64,000 nucleotides of DNA from an uncultured Formosa sp. (GCF_947500765.1 NZ_CANMTH010000003.1:248001-312000), one strand, 5' to 3'; positions 26,604 through 36,297 are shown, counted from the first letter of the stretch. Notes: generated by a model from the sequence alone, not told the origin. A program made the numbers and translations.

Positions 26604-27518
26604 TTAAAAAATAGAGAGTTTAGATTTTGTAGTAAAGGCTTCTAAAAATTTCATGCCTTTAAAAGAATTTCCGTTCTTATTTAATTTAGGACTCCATACT
26701 ACAATGGTGTATTGATCGGGGTGAACCGCTACAATACCTCCGCCAACACCACTTTTTCCTGGTAGCCCAACTTCAAAAGCAAACTCACCAGACTCATCAT
26801 AAAATCCGCAGGTTTGCATTAGGGCATTTATACGTTTAGATTGACGTTCGGTAAGTATTTCTTCTTTGCTATACGTACAACAGCCGTTGTTTGCTAAGAA
26901 TAAAAAAAGTTCAGAAAGTTCTTTGCAGTTCATCTCTAACGAGCACAGGTTAAAATAGAAATCTAGTACATCGTCGGGTTCATTATTTATATTTCCTAAA
27001 GACTTAATAAAATTACATAATGCGATATTCCTATAACCTACTTTTTTCTCGGATTCTGCAATTTTACGGCTATACTTAATGTTTGGATTATTAGAAATTC
27101 GTCTTACAAAATCTAAAAATTCGGCTTTAGGGTTATCTAATTCTGTTAACAAGATGTCTGAAATAACTAAAGCCCCCGCATTAATAAACGGATTTCTAGG
27201 AATTCCGTTTTCAACTTCTAATTGTAATAACGAGTTAAAGGCATTTCCAGAAGGTTCTACATCTACACGTTCCCATATTTTTTTACCTAAAATTCTATAA
27301 GCCATCACTAACGATAACACTTTAGCAATACTTTGGATAGAGAATTTTTCAGAACAATCTCCCATGCCAAATCCGTTCTGGTCCATGGTGGTAATGTATA
27401 CTCCAAATTTTTCAGGATCTATATTTGCTAATTCAGGAATGTAAGCTGCTAAATGGCCTTCATTTTCTATCTCTTTAACTTGATTGTAGCAATTTTCTAT
27501 TATGCTTTTTATATTCAC
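26604..27518 (-). CDS. glsA: Glutaminase
   Basis: This 304-residue cytoplasmic enzyme hydrolyses glutamine to glutamate and ammonia. It starts with GTG at 27518. The serine-lactamase-like catalytic pair Ser63-x-x-Lys66 lies in KFSIQSIAKVLSLVMA. Other family motifs are EPSGNAFNSLLQLE, NPFINAGALV, YRNIALCNFIKSLG and GLPGKSGVGGGIVA. The length matches GlsA/YbaS. It is monocistronic. Confidence 0.95.
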   Translation of the reverse strand: MNIKSIIENCYNQVKEIENEGHLAAYIPELANIDPEKFGVYITTMDQNGFGMGDCSEKFSIQSIAKVLSLVMAYRILGKKIWERVDVEPSGNAFNSLLQLEVENGIPRNPFINAGALVISDILLTELDNPKAEFLDFVRRISNNPNIKYSRKIAESEKKVGYRNIALCNFIKSLGNINNEPDDVLDFYFNLCSLEMNCKELSELFLFLANNGCCTYSKEEILTERQSKRINALMQTCGFYDESGEFAFEVGLPGKSGVGGGIVAVHPDQYTIVVWSPKLNKNGNSFKGMKFLEAFTTKSKLSIF

Positions 27519-27626
27519 GGCGCTCTTTTGTATTTAATGAAAAGTGTTGAAAAAGAGACTAAAGTAATAAATACAAACGGAATAGTTCTTATTAGCACGT
27601 TTTAGTGTCTAGGACAAGTAATTATA

Positions 27627-28832
27627 TTATTGCTGCATTGGAAGTAATTGTTTTTTTGTTAATGTAATAGACCTTATGTTTTCATGATCTTCAACTTCAA
27701 TACTAAACGTATCTGGTAAATCTTTTTTAGTCCAATAATTATACAACGCTTCTGTGTTTAATCCAGATACATTTACGCCATTTATGGTTAGTATTTGTGT
27801 ACCAATTTCTATAGGATTTTCTAATGGATAATCGTTTTTATATCCATAAACTATAATTTTATTAGTTAAGTAATTGGGATGAAAAAGCACTTGGTATTCA
27901 GAGATAATATTAGCCTTAATAGGTTTGTTTTGATCTAAATAAAACACTTCATTACTCCAATCTAATGTCACTGTAAAATGCTCAAAAAAAGTGTTACCTA
28001 TTATATTAGATCCATTTTCAGAAAACGTAACCAGCTGGTCTTTAATTTTTAAATTATCGAGTAATTCTAAATCCAGTAAAGCACTGTAATCAGTACTTGT
28101 TAATATACCATTGGCTCCTATACTATTAACACCTGTAGCAGAAATATAAGGTATGGTATTAAGTGTATTTAAAGTAGCTGTTTTAGTACTTATGTTACCG
28201 CTATATCCCGTATCAAATGTAAACAGATCTTCAAACGTATTTAATTTGATTTTTATTTCTGCATCGCCGTATTTTCCGGATTTTGTGTTAAAATTATAGG
28301 CATTAGGGCTAATATGAAATGCATCTATGTTGTTAGCAATTCTAAGGATTTTATTTTTATAATCTATTTGCCATTTTGCCTTTCTCATTAAATTACTTCC
28401 TATAATTCCTACGTAATTATCTTTCCCTAAAAATTGATATAAATAAGAAAGATCTGAAGTATATGCGCCTGTATTTAGAAAATTGATATTTCCAATCTTT
28501 AGGTCGGCTATAGTGTAATATGTACTCTCTTTACTAATGCCATTAACATCTGAAATATCTCCATTTACGTTATTAGATTTAAGATTAATAGATTCTATTA
28601 TACTATAATCTATCATTGTTATATCATTTCCTGTATCAAATATAAAAGGGTAGTTTTTTCCATCTATATATACATCTAAAATAATCTGATTTTTAACATA
28701 TCTAAACGGAATTTCTTCAAAATATTGATCTTGTTTAACTTCACCTTGTGTAACCGTTTTTAATCTTTTTATAGCCGAACAATTCACTAAAAAACAAGAT
28801 GCTAAAATAAGTAGAAGTAGCTTTTTTTTCAT
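27627..28832 (-). CDS. Lipoprotein with retropepsin-like aspartic protease domain and PDZ-like tail
   Basis: This 401-residue lipoprotein (lipobox Cys18, ASCFLVNCSA) contains two DTG-type motifs: IFDTGNDITMID at residues 65-76 and TFDTGYSGNIS at 206-216. These fit a pepsin/retropepsin-like aspartic protease fold, as in Bacteroidota aspartyl protease family proteins. The last about 100 residues look like a PDZ domain (IGTQILTINGVNVSGLNTE). The substrate is unknown. Confidence 0.75.
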   Translation of the reverse strand: MKKKLLLLILASCFLVNCSAIKRLKTVTQGEVKQDQYFEEIPFRYVKNQIILDVYIDGKNYPFIFDTGNDITMIDYSIIESINLKSNNVNGDISDVNGISKESTYYTIADLKIGNINFLNTGAYTSDLSYLYQFLGKDNYVGIIGSNLMRKAKWQIDYKNKILRIANNIDAFHISPNAYNFNTKSGKYGDAEIKIKLNTFEDLFTFDTGYSGNISTKTATLNTLNTIPYISATGVNSIGANGILTSTDYSALLDLELLDNLKIKDQLVTFSENGSNIIGNTFFEHFTVTLDWSNEVFYLDQNKPIKANIISEYQVLFHPNYLTNKIIVYGYKNDYPLENPIEIGTQILTINGVNVSGLNTEALYNYWTKKDLPDTFSIEVEDHENIRSITLTKKQLLPMQQ

Positions 28833-28933
28833 ACGTATGTTGATTGATTTTTTTAGATGAAGTTTTGGTAGAAAATAACCAATTTAGGAAATAAAAACTA
28901 AACAAAACATTTTAAGACACTTTAGCGGTTCCT

Positions 28934-29326
28934 TTACTCTGAAATATATGTGTTCGAATAACAGTCAAAACAATCGCCCACGAGAACAAGTGTGTTGTTA
29001 GTAATAGTTATAATTTGTTTAAATCCATTCTCCTGAATTAGCATTTCTCGAGTGTCGTTAAAAAGTTCCGAGGTTCGGTTTTCAATAGTGTAAGCTGTTT
29101 TAAAGTTTAAAACCTCATTTTGATAACTTGCTATTGAGTCTGCCGTAATAATAAGCATTCTATTTTCGCCTGTACTTTCTGGAGTTTCTGTGGAGCCCGT
29201 TAGACCTCCAGATGCACTTTGCCATTGCCAATTTCCTGTTATTACAGAAGTAGAAATACTGTCGTCAGACTCTGAACAACTATAAAGTATTAATGTGATT
29301 ATGGAAAGGTAAATGATTTTTTTCAT
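28934..29326 (-). CDS. Small lipoprotein, unknown function
   Basis: This 130-residue protein has lipobox Cys17 (LILYSCSESDD) and a lipocalin-like start (GNWQWQSASGGLTGST), ending with a CFDCY pair. Similar small lipocalin-like lipoproteins are common in flavobacteria. It lies just downstream of the SIR2-HerA pair on the same strand but does not look like part of the defence unit. Confidence 0.5.
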   Translation of the reverse strand: MKKIIYLSIITLILYSCSESDDSISTSVITGNWQWQSASGGLTGSTETPESTGENRMLIITADSIASYQNEVLNFKTAYTIENRTSELFNDTREMLIQENGFKQIITITNNTLVLVGDCFDCYSNTYISE

Positions 29327-29418
29327 GTGGTTAGTTTCTTTATAGATGTACTAATATGTATTTGGTTGCGTGGGGAGGATGATTGTTTTCATGTGGAAGC
29401 TTATTTAATTGATGTCTT

Positions 29419-31572
29419 TTATTCTTTAATATCTGCTTCATCATCAGTAGAATCATATTTTTCTCCTTTTTCCCAAGCTTCTGTAATTTTTTTATAATTA
29501 GGAAAGTCTTTTTGAAAATCCTTTGTCCAATTTTCTATAAATTTCGGATTATTGCTATTAGGTCTTGGATTTGCATTATTCATTCTTGCTTGAACTGGTG
29601 TTCTAACAGCATCACCCATAACTACAACATGTTGTTGTGGTAAAATAGGTAGTTGTTGTAAAATATCCTCATTTGCAGCTGAAACTAGTTGCCGGACATA
29701 TTTTTGGTCTTCTGGATTTTGAAGTCTATGTATAATAAATGAATTACATTGGGATAATACAGTCTTAGATAATTCTGAAGGTCTTTGACTAGAAACAAGT
29801 AATGAAATTCCATATTTACGACCTTCTCTTGCAATTCGTTCAAAGACCTTTTTAGCTATAGATTCTCTATCACTACGGTTTTTCTCAGGAATATAATTTT
29901 GTGCTTCTTCTAATGCGATAACCATTGGTAATTTACCTCTTTCAGGTAAACGAGATGTAAATTCTAAAATAAGTCGTCCAATTAAACCTGTAATTGTTTC
30001 TAAAACCTCAAATGGTAATAAAGACATATCAATAATTGTCACTTGACTAGATTTGGCTTCTTGTAACTTTTCTATATCAGTTTTTCCTAATTTAGTTTTA
30101 TATGATTCGGTAAATAAGTCAGTGTCTGTTGAGTTATAAACTTTACAAAAATCTCCTAAAATAAATGAAATGAATTTTGCTAATGCATTTGTGATTTCTT
30201 CTGTTTCATTTAAAAGTAGTGGTTTTGAAATTCTTTCATCACTTAAGTATGATTGCAATCTCAACCTAAGAGTTGAAACGAATTCTCTTAATCTATTACC
30301 GGAATTTTCTTGTTCACTAATTGCTTCATCAAAAAAACTTTCTAGTAAATCATGAAAATTGAAATAAATAGGTAAATCAATATTACGTTCTTTAGTTACT
30401 TCAACCTTTCTAGCTGAAGAATAATATAAAGAGAGTTCAGTTTTTAAGATTTTTGCACTTTCGGTTAAAACAGCAGCGCTAATATTACCTTTTAGATAAT
30501 CATTTTTTGTTTTAGTTATTTTTGACTTCTCTTTCATCAGATTTCTAAGTGAATCCAATATTTTAGTTTTATCAAAATCGGTATCTAATTCAACCAACTC
30601 TTTACCAAAATCCTCTAAACCTTCATAAATCGTATTAATTATTTTAAAATCATTGGTAACACATTCGTTAATAATTATTTCTAATTTTGATATATAGGCT
30701 TGTGGTATTAGTTTTTGACTAATTGAAACCGTTTGGTTTTTTGCTAACCCTAACGCATGTTTCAAAACAGGAGCTTGTGTACCTGAAGTCGGTTCAAAGA
30801 GGTAATCAAAATCAGCAAAATTCATAAACCAAAAAGGAACTTTCATTCCATCTTTATCAATATGAAATGGATTAACTAATTCCAGGTTCTTATATGGATT
30901 TTCTTTTGTTCCTTGAAAAGCTTGTTTATATTCTCCGTTTGTGTCAAATATTATAATGTGAGCATTTTTGAGCTTTTTCCCATTATAGTCAAAATCAAAC
31001 ATGCTTTGAATAATAGAAGCAAATGTACATGACTTACCAGAGCCTGTATTTCCCAATATTGCTGCATGTTTACCGAAAAATTTATCAGGATTTATTTTTA
31101 TTTTATAATCTGAAAACGAAGGAGATGTTCCAATAGGTAAGTAGTAATCATCATCAAAATTTATTTTTTCTGAGCCTTCTTTCTTCTTTTGGTCAAAAAT
31201 ATTATCCAAGTCTTGACTTGTAACATACCAAACAGGATTGTCAAGAATAGGATAGTTGTAAACTCCTTGAATATATTTTCCGCTATTTTCAATTGTTCCA
31301 ATCATTGTTGCTACCAAATATCTTGCGGATTTGGTTAAGAATATAGCTTCCTTATTTTTTTCGATTTCAGTTTCATCAATAGACCTAACACTTGTAACCA
31401 TAGCTACAATTTTATCAGAGCCAATTGGAATAATTACGTAGGAATTAATTCTAGCTACTTCAAAGATATCTTCATAACCACTTTTATAAAGACTTTTTAA
31501 ATCATCATCAAGACGAATATAAGCTCTAAAACTATCAACAGAAATTACTTTTCCAATACTTCTTTCACTCAT
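29419..31572 (-). CDS. HerA-like ATPase of a SIR2-HerA defence pair
   Basis: This 717-residue hexameric-type ATPase of the HerA/DUF87 family has a HAS-barrel-like N-terminus and Walker A GNTGSGKS at residues 174-181. Walker B is MVIALEEA at about 550-557, an arginine-finger-like REGRKYG lies near 583, and a sensor segment SSQRPSELS near 594. Its stop overlaps nothing, but it begins at the last base of the SIR2 gene (31572), so the pair is translationally coupled. Together they match the SIR2-HerA anti-phage system, in which HerA assembles with the NAD-degrading SIR2 effector. All ATPase motifs appear intact. Confidence 0.85.
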   Translation of the reverse strand: MSERSIGKVISVDSFRAYIRLDDDLKSLYKSGYEDIFEVARINSYVIIPIGSDKIVAMVTSVRSIDETEIEKNKEAIFLTKSARYLVATMIGTIENSGKYIQGVYNYPILDNPVWYVTSQDLDNIFDQKKKEGSEKINFDDDYYLPIGTSPSFSDYKIKINPDKFFGKHAAILGNTGSGKSCTFASIIQSMFDFDYNGKKLKNAHIIIFDTNGEYKQAFQGTKENPYKNLELVNPFHIDKDGMKVPFWFMNFADFDYLFEPTSGTQAPVLKHALGLAKNQTVSISQKLIPQAYISKLEIIINECVTNDFKIINTIYEGLEDFGKELVELDTDFDKTKILDSLRNLMKEKSKITKTKNDYLKGNISAAVLTESAKILKTELSLYYSSARKVEVTKERNIDLPIYFNFHDLLESFFDEAISEQENSGNRLREFVSTLRLRLQSYLSDERISKPLLLNETEEITNALAKFISFILGDFCKVYNSTDTDLFTESYKTKLGKTDIEKLQEAKSSQVTIIDMSLLPFEVLETITGLIGRLILEFTSRLPERGKLPMVIALEEAQNYIPEKNRSDRESIAKKVFERIAREGRKYGISLLVSSQRPSELSKTVLSQCNSFIIHRLQNPEDQKYVRQLVSAANEDILQQLPILPQQHVVVMGDAVRTPVQARMNNANPRPNSNNPKFIENWTKDFQKDFPNYKKITEAWEKGEKYDSTDDEADIKE

Positions 31573-33017
31573 TATTCTTTGTCTTTAGTTGGTTCAACTT
31601 TAGAAGTTTTTGTTCTCAACAATTCATTTAATGTATTTGCAACTTTTTCGTTATTGTCGATATTATTGAAATTTGGCATTAATGTATCTGAGAAAGTTAA
31701 AAAGTCTCCAAAAAATTCACCTTCTAATATGATTATTCTTGGGTCATTAAGATCTTTTAATTTTTTGATATATTCATTTTGTGTACCTTGAAAATCAACT
31801 ACAATAAGAGTAAAGGTTGGGTTTGATAAAGCCTGATAAATAATATCATTAAAATGCTCGTCACCAAATGAGTAGCCAACTGTAAGTAAAACCGATTGAG
31901 ATTGAGTTATAGTTGAGGCAAACTGTCTAAAAAGTTCTGAGTAAGGCAAGTCAAGAGTATATGATTTTTTAACAGCAGAAGGGTAGATTATTATTTCCCC
32001 TTTTTTCTTTAGGGAATCTATTAATTCTAAAGGTTTTTCTTCAATTCCATAAAGATTATTAGCATCTCTATATTCTGAATTAACCCAAGATAATGATCCA
32101 TGCAATTTATAATATTTTACTACTTTTTCTATTCTTTGTATTTTTCCAGAAGTAGTAGAGCCTGGATAAAAAATGTCATATTCAAATGTTTCTGGCTTAA
32201 AGTATCTTTTATGAAATCCAGAAAAACCATCGATATAATGAACACCAAGCTTATCAAAAGCATATTCAAAAGCTAAATCATAGTTTGCAGTAAAGATATT
32301 TGCTCGTTTTAGATTTAATGGTCTTTGAAGAAGAGCTTTAAGAAACATTTCATGGTAGTAGTATTTATTTTTTAATGCATTTTTAAATGACTTTTTCTTA
32401 TCTCTTTTAATTATTTTTCTAAGTTCAGATGTGGGTATTTTTCTTTTGTCAACATCACAAACTAAAAATAACCCCTCTTTTATAGCGGTAATTAGTTCTG
32501 AAATTTTATCTGTTCTAATCTGACTTTTATCTAAAGAAAGTACAAAATCTTTAGCTATTAAATAATTCAAAACCTTTTCATATTCAATAGCTATTTCATT
32601 AGATTCTAAATCACGTACTATATCAGATTCTATTTTAAATTTCCATTTTCTTTTATCTTCAAAAGTTTGAGTTCCAGAAATTAGATTACCTTTTCCTTCT
32701 TTTAAAAAATCAGTTTGTAGTTCTTTAATAACAGAAAGGAGACATTTGTATGTATCAGTATCATTAATTAAATCAAACTCCTTTTTAATATAATTTTCTA
32801 CTTCTATTGGGAAATTACGAATAGCTACTGCACCTAAATGAATTGAAGTACCTGAACCAAAAAGAAAACTAACATTATCTAATTCAAGATAATTCTTCAG
32901 CATTAATTTAATTTTATCAATGATTTTTCCTTGGTCTAAATCTTCAGCTATCCAATCAGCTAACTTATCTGTGTTTCCAAAGAAAATTTTATTCTTTGTT
33001 GGTTCAAAATGTGTCAT
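31572..33017 (-). CDS. SIR2-like NADase effector of a SIR2-HerA defence pair
   Basis: This 481-residue cytoplasmic protein has an N-terminal NAD-binding loop FLFGSGTSIHLGA (GSGTS at residues 54-58). The SIR2-type catalytic segments are IFTANYDLAFE (TANYD, 243-247), YYKLHGSLSW (His306) and VGYSFGDEHFND (381-392). Residues 80-230 form a long helical insert. This is the SIR2_2 type found in defence proteins, where NAD+ depletion stops phage growth. It is the first gene of the pair with HerA. A deacetylase role is unlikely given the family and context. Confidence 0.8.
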   Translation of the reverse strand: MTHFEPTKNKIFFGNTDKLADWIAEDLDQGKIIDKIKLMLKNYLELDNVSFLFGSGTSIHLGAVAIRNFPIEVENYIKKEFDLINDTDTYKCLLSVIKELQTDFLKEGKGNLISGTQTFEDKRKWKFKIESDIVRDLESNEIAIEYEKVLNYLIAKDFVLSLDKSQIRTDKISELITAIKEGLFLVCDVDKRKIPTSELRKIIKRDKKKSFKNALKNKYYYHEMFLKALLQRPLNLKRANIFTANYDLAFEYAFDKLGVHYIDGFSGFHKRYFKPETFEYDIFYPGSTTSGKIQRIEKVVKYYKLHGSLSWVNSEYRDANNLYGIEEKPLELIDSLKKKGEIIIYPSAVKKSYTLDLPYSELFRQFASTITQSQSVLLTVGYSFGDEHFNDIIYQALSNPTFTLIVVDFQGTQNEYIKKLKDLNDPRIIILEGEFFGDFLTFSDTLMPNFNNIDNNEKVANTLNELLRTKTSKVEPTKDKE

Positions 33018-33169
33018 TTAGTATTAATTGATTAATAACTTTAAATATAACATTTTATAAAAAACTAAGAACCATTTAATCAGCTGTATTTTAACATAAT
33101 AATGCGACCCTGAAACAAGTTCAGTGTGACGGTTGTGTGCTAATAAGATAAATTTGAAATTTTATTTTC
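33018..33169. other. Intergenic region with REP-like palindrome (33106-33128)
   Basis: CTGAA-ACAAG-TTCAG (33110-33124) lies within ACCCTGAAACAAGTTCAGTGT, an imperfect palindrome with 7 of 8 arm pairs. Similar CTGAAACAAGTTCAG elements are common dispersed repeats in flavobacterial genomes, by recollection. It sits between the SIR2 gene start and the end of the PL6 gene. Confidence 0.45.
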
Positions 33170-35488
33170 CTAATACAAAATTTTAAGTTTCAGTTGGTCT
33201 TCAACTTTAATAGTTCCAGAATTTAAAATGGTATTATTTGTTTCGTGATTATTTTTTTTGCCCCATAATACGGCCACATGTGTTACAGGATTGTTAGTAA
33301 AGGTATTGTCTGCTAACTCTACATTTACAATACCTTTAGTTTGTAGTAAAATACCATTGCCTGTGTTGTTTCCGGAGTTTGTAAAGCTACTGTTACTTAC
33401 TGTTAAAATACCGCCAATGGTAGTCTCGTCGTACCCGTCTCGAAGAAAGTTAATGACATTATCGTGTACATTTATAAATTCACAATGATTTATAGTTACC
33501 AGTTCTGCATTATAGTTTCCTTCATCTTCTGCTGCTAATTCTAATCCGTTTTTACAGTCTTTAAAAGTTGTGTTTATTATAGAAATGTTATCTGCAAATG
33601 TGGCTTTATAAGCTTTTAAAATGTAATTAAAATTGGTAATTGTACAACCATGAACATATATATTATAAGCCGATTTCATATTCTCTCGCAATGGTGCGAA
33701 TGCAATGTTTGCGTCGTTTCCTTTTAGGTTAATATGCTCTAGATGGAGTATTCCCTTTGGATGCATTTTAAAGGCTGGCGTATTGGTGTTTCCGGTGTAT
33801 ACTAATTTTGGTGGAGCTGTTGAGTCTTTAGCACGAATGGTTATGTCTTTATCTATGCTTAAAGGTGAAGTTAAGGTATATAGTGAAGCTGTTAATTCTA
33901 TAATATCTCCGTCTTTAGCTGTTGCAATTTTTTTAGATAAATCACCTTCAGCAGCCGTAGCCATTAGAATTTTAGATTCCTTTTTCTCTTGTTTTGGAGT
34001 AAACCATTTTGGTCCGTAAATAGATTTGTCTATTTTAAAATTTTTGGCAGCGTTAAGATCTACTATAGCACCAATACGGTTATTTTTTTCTCTAGAGACT
34101 CCAAATAAATCATGATCTATCTTGGCGAAATCATAACCCAAAAATACATCGTTTAAAATGTTGTTTTTAGCATCATCAGGAGCATACAACCAGTCGTTAA
34201 TTTTGGTCATGTGTAATGGTATATTCAATAAAACATTAAAGTCTGTATAGATACTTCTATTATTATCTATAACATTCTTTTCGTATTCAATTCCATCCAT
34301 TTCACTATGGTTTATAAAAGGCGTTTTATTTTTTTGCGTATTGTAAATTATATTATTAGCAATAGTAGATCGAATAGGAGGTGCAGAACGAATTTCGCTT
34401 GGTGGTAATACATCTGCACTTTTTAGATTTTGTCCGACACCAATTTGCCAAGTCGATTCACAATCTACCCAAGTATTAAAAGCCACAACTACGTCTGATA
34501 CTTGTAAATAGCGGTTTAAAGGCGTCATAGGAATACCATTCATAATGGCAAGTGGAGCTCTAAATTCTTTGCCTTTTATTTTATAGAAGTAGTTATTTGT
34601 AATCCAATGCCCGCTATTTACTACACGAATTCCTCCATAAAAATTGGAGTCGTCTCCACCAATAAATATATTCCTATCAACAGTAGCATAACTACCATGT
34701 CTTAATACCAACGAGCCTTCACATTTATAAAATATATTGTTAGTATATGAATTGAAATTTGTTTTATCCGAGATAATTTCAACTTCACCATTACATGCTT
34801 CAAAATAATTGTTTGATACATTTACATAGCCTGGTGATACGCGTGTTTTACTATCACCTACACGAATGGTTTCTCCTCTAGGACCTCCTTTTCTTGGACG
34901 CGGACCAAAATAATTATTTATAATTTGATGATGAGTATTTATATGCTCGTTACCAGTAAAAAATACACGAATGGTTTCTCCATCATTAGATTTTCCTGTA
35001 ATATAACAATGATCTAGTTGATTGTGTTTTCCGAAAAATTCTATCCATCTGTCGCTATTTAAACGCGAAGGCTGTGTAAAATCTTCAATAATAGTATTGG
35101 TTACTCTACAGTTAAAAGCCACATGGTCTTCGCCTATCATATATCTAATAATAGCACTTTTTGGTGTATGTCCATTTCTAAAATATAAACCATCGACCAC
35201 TAAAAATTCACCACCTAAATGTAGGTAAGATGTACCTTCTATAAACACTTTTCCGGGTGTTTCTGCGCGTAATGTTATGGGGAGTTGTTGCGTTCCAGTG
35301 CCTTTAAAATTGATTTCTACATCTTTCCAAATACCATTTGCTAGTGTAATCAAGTCTCCTGGTACAGCATCTAATATGGCTGTATTTAGTTCTTGACTAT
35401 TGGTAACGTAAATGCTGTTTTGGGGTGAATCTTTACTACATGTGCATAATAGGAAAAGGGCACTTAAGAGAAACATAGTTTTTTTCAT
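33170..35488 (-). CDS. PL6-family polysaccharide (alginate) lyase lipoprotein
   Basis: This 772-residue lipoprotein (lipobox Cys17, LFLLCTCSKD) has two right-handed beta-helix domains. Catalytic Lys242 and Arg263, 21 residues apart, lie in EIISDKTNF and LVLRHGSY; acidic residues at 235 and 237 (NGEVEI) look like the calcium site. The length and this spacing resemble the two-domain enzyme AlyGC. It should cleave alginate (poly-mannuronate or mixed blocks) by beta-elimination at the cell surface. No SusCD pair or other lyase lies nearby. Confidence 0.8.
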   Translation of the reverse strand: MKKTMFLLSALFLLCTCSKDSPQNSIYVTNSQELNTAILDAVPGDLITLANGIWKDVEINFKGTGTQQLPITLRAETPGKVFIEGTSYLHLGGEFLVVDGLYFRNGHTPKSAIIRYMIGEDHVAFNCRVTNTIIEDFTQPSRLNSDRWIEFFGKHNQLDHCYITGKSNDGETIRVFFTGNEHINTHHQIINNYFGPRPRKGGPRGETIRVGDSKTRVSPGYVNVSNNYFEACNGEVEIISDKTNFNSYTNNIFYKCEGSLVLRHGSYATVDRNIFIGGDDSNFYGGIRVVNSGHWITNNYFYKIKGKEFRAPLAIMNGIPMTPLNRYLQVSDVVVAFNTWVDCESTWQIGVGQNLKSADVLPPSEIRSAPPIRSTIANNIIYNTQKNKTPFINHSEMDGIEYEKNVIDNNRSIYTDFNVLLNIPLHMTKINDWLYAPDDAKNNILNDVFLGYDFAKIDHDLFGVSREKNNRIGAIVDLNAAKNFKIDKSIYGPKWFTPKQEKKESKILMATAAEGDLSKKIATAKDGDIIELTASLYTLTSPLSIDKDITIRAKDSTAPPKLVYTGNTNTPAFKMHPKGILHLEHINLKGNDANIAFAPLRENMKSAYNIYVHGCTITNFNYILKAYKATFADNISIINTTFKDCKNGLELAAEDEGNYNAELVTINHCEFINVHDNVINFLRDGYDETTIGGILTVSNSSFTNSGNNTGNGILLQTKGIVNVELADNTFTNNPVTHVAVLWGKKNNHETNNTILNSGTIKVEDQLKLKILY

Positions 35489-35635
35489 TAGTACTATTTT
35501 AGTTTGTGTTAGCGACTGTCGTGTTTTTATAGGGCTTTTTTTTGAATTGCTTTTTCAGGTTGTAGCAAAAAACTAAAGATTTTTTAAGAAAAAAGATGAT
35601 GATGACCCCTATAATTTACATTTAACATAAAAGTA

Positions 35636-35672
35636 ATAAAAAAAGCGTAAGCCAAATATGACTTACGCTTTA
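35636..35672 (-). terminator. Intrinsic terminator of the VOC gene
   Basis: AAAAGCGTAAG (35641-35651) pairs with CTTACGCTTT (35662-35671); the minus-strand 3' side continues into seven T residues. It lies 25 bases after the VOC gene stop. Confidence 0.8.
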
Positions 35673-35696
35673 TAGCTAGTATTTAAAAAGTGAGGC

Positions 35697-36209
35697 TTAT
35701 TTTGTATACGCTCCCGAAGAATATGTTAATTCGTAACTGTGAGTATAAATTTCGAAAACAATTCCGAAAGGATCTTCTACATAACACATTTTAAATGGTT
35801 TCTCGCCTGGATAATATGCTCTTATAGGCATACGTTGTTTACCACCGTAAGCTACAATTTTATCTATTAGTGTTTCAATATTTGGGTCTTGAATACTAAA
35901 GTGGAATAATCCAGTGTTAAACGGATTAAATTCGGGAGCTTCTTTTACGCCATGAGGAAATGAGAAAATTTCTACACCAACTCCGTCAGAAGTCGATAAA
36001 TGTGCGATTTCAAATTCTTCCCAATCTTCACCAAACACATCAATACACATGATACCAATGGCTGTGTCTTTTTCTTTTTTTATGGTAGATGGTTCCATAA
36101 TGGTGTACCAGCCCATGACTTCTGTGTAAAATTTTACAGCTTTTTTAATATCGGGTACTGTAATTCCAATATGTGAAAATGATTTTGGATAATCTGTATT
36201 TGTTGACAT
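35697..36209 (-). CDS. VOC-superfamily (glyoxalase-like) protein
   Basis: This 170-residue cytoplasmic protein contains a vicinal oxygen chelate fold: FSHIGITVPDIKKAVKFYTEV with the first metal His, LFHFSIQDPNIE, and CYVEDPFGIVFEIYTHSYE with the final acidic metal ligand. Metal-dependent isomerase or dioxygenase activity is possible; the substrate is unknown. It is divergent from an HxlR regulator with paired operators between, so it probably belongs to an electrophile or quinone stress response. Confidence 0.8.
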   Translation of the reverse strand: MSTNTDYPKSFSHIGITVPDIKKAVKFYTEVMGWYTIMEPSTIKKEKDTAIGIMCIDVFGEDWEEFEIAHLSTSDGVGVEIFSFPHGVKEAPEFNPFNTGLFHFSIQDPNIETLIDKIVAYGGKQRMPIRAYYPGEKPFKMCYVEDPFGIVFEIYTHSYELTYSSGAYTK

Positions 36210-36227
36210 AATATTTGATTTAGATTA

Positions 36228-36246
36228 CAAATTTAATCTATATTTG
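36228..36246. promoter_or_regulatory. Overlapping divergent -7 boxes of the VOC and HxlR genes
   Basis: On the minus strand, TAAATTTG (36235-36228) matches TAnnTTTG, with a TTG (36258-36256) 20 bases upstream, for the VOC gene. On the plus strand, TATATTTG (36239-36246) matches, with TTG at 36215-36217, 21 bases upstream, for the HxlR gene. Confidence 0.6.
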
Positions 36247-36262
36247 TCTATATAACAAGTAC

Positions 36263-36297
36263 TTACTAAAAAGTAGTATAGTTACTAAAAGTAGTAA
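36263..36297. promoter_or_regulatory. Tandem HxlR-type operators
   Basis: TTACTAAAAAGTAGTA (36263-36278) and TTACTAAAAGTAGTAA (36282-36297) are two copies of a TACTA/TAGTA inverted repeat. HxlR/YodB-family proteins are known to bind TACT...AGTA palindromes. They lie just beyond the VOC -33 element and in the HxlR leader. Confidence 0.65.

Noticed and set aside
29327..29418. Attachment-site-like repeats flanking the SIR2-HerA pair
   Set aside because: I compared the flanks 29327-29418 and 33018-33169 by eye and found no matching direct repeat.
33705..34019. 104-codon plus-strand frame in the PL6 gene
   Set aside because: The complementary strand codes a continuous 772-residue enzyme with catalytic residues, so this is a shadow frame.
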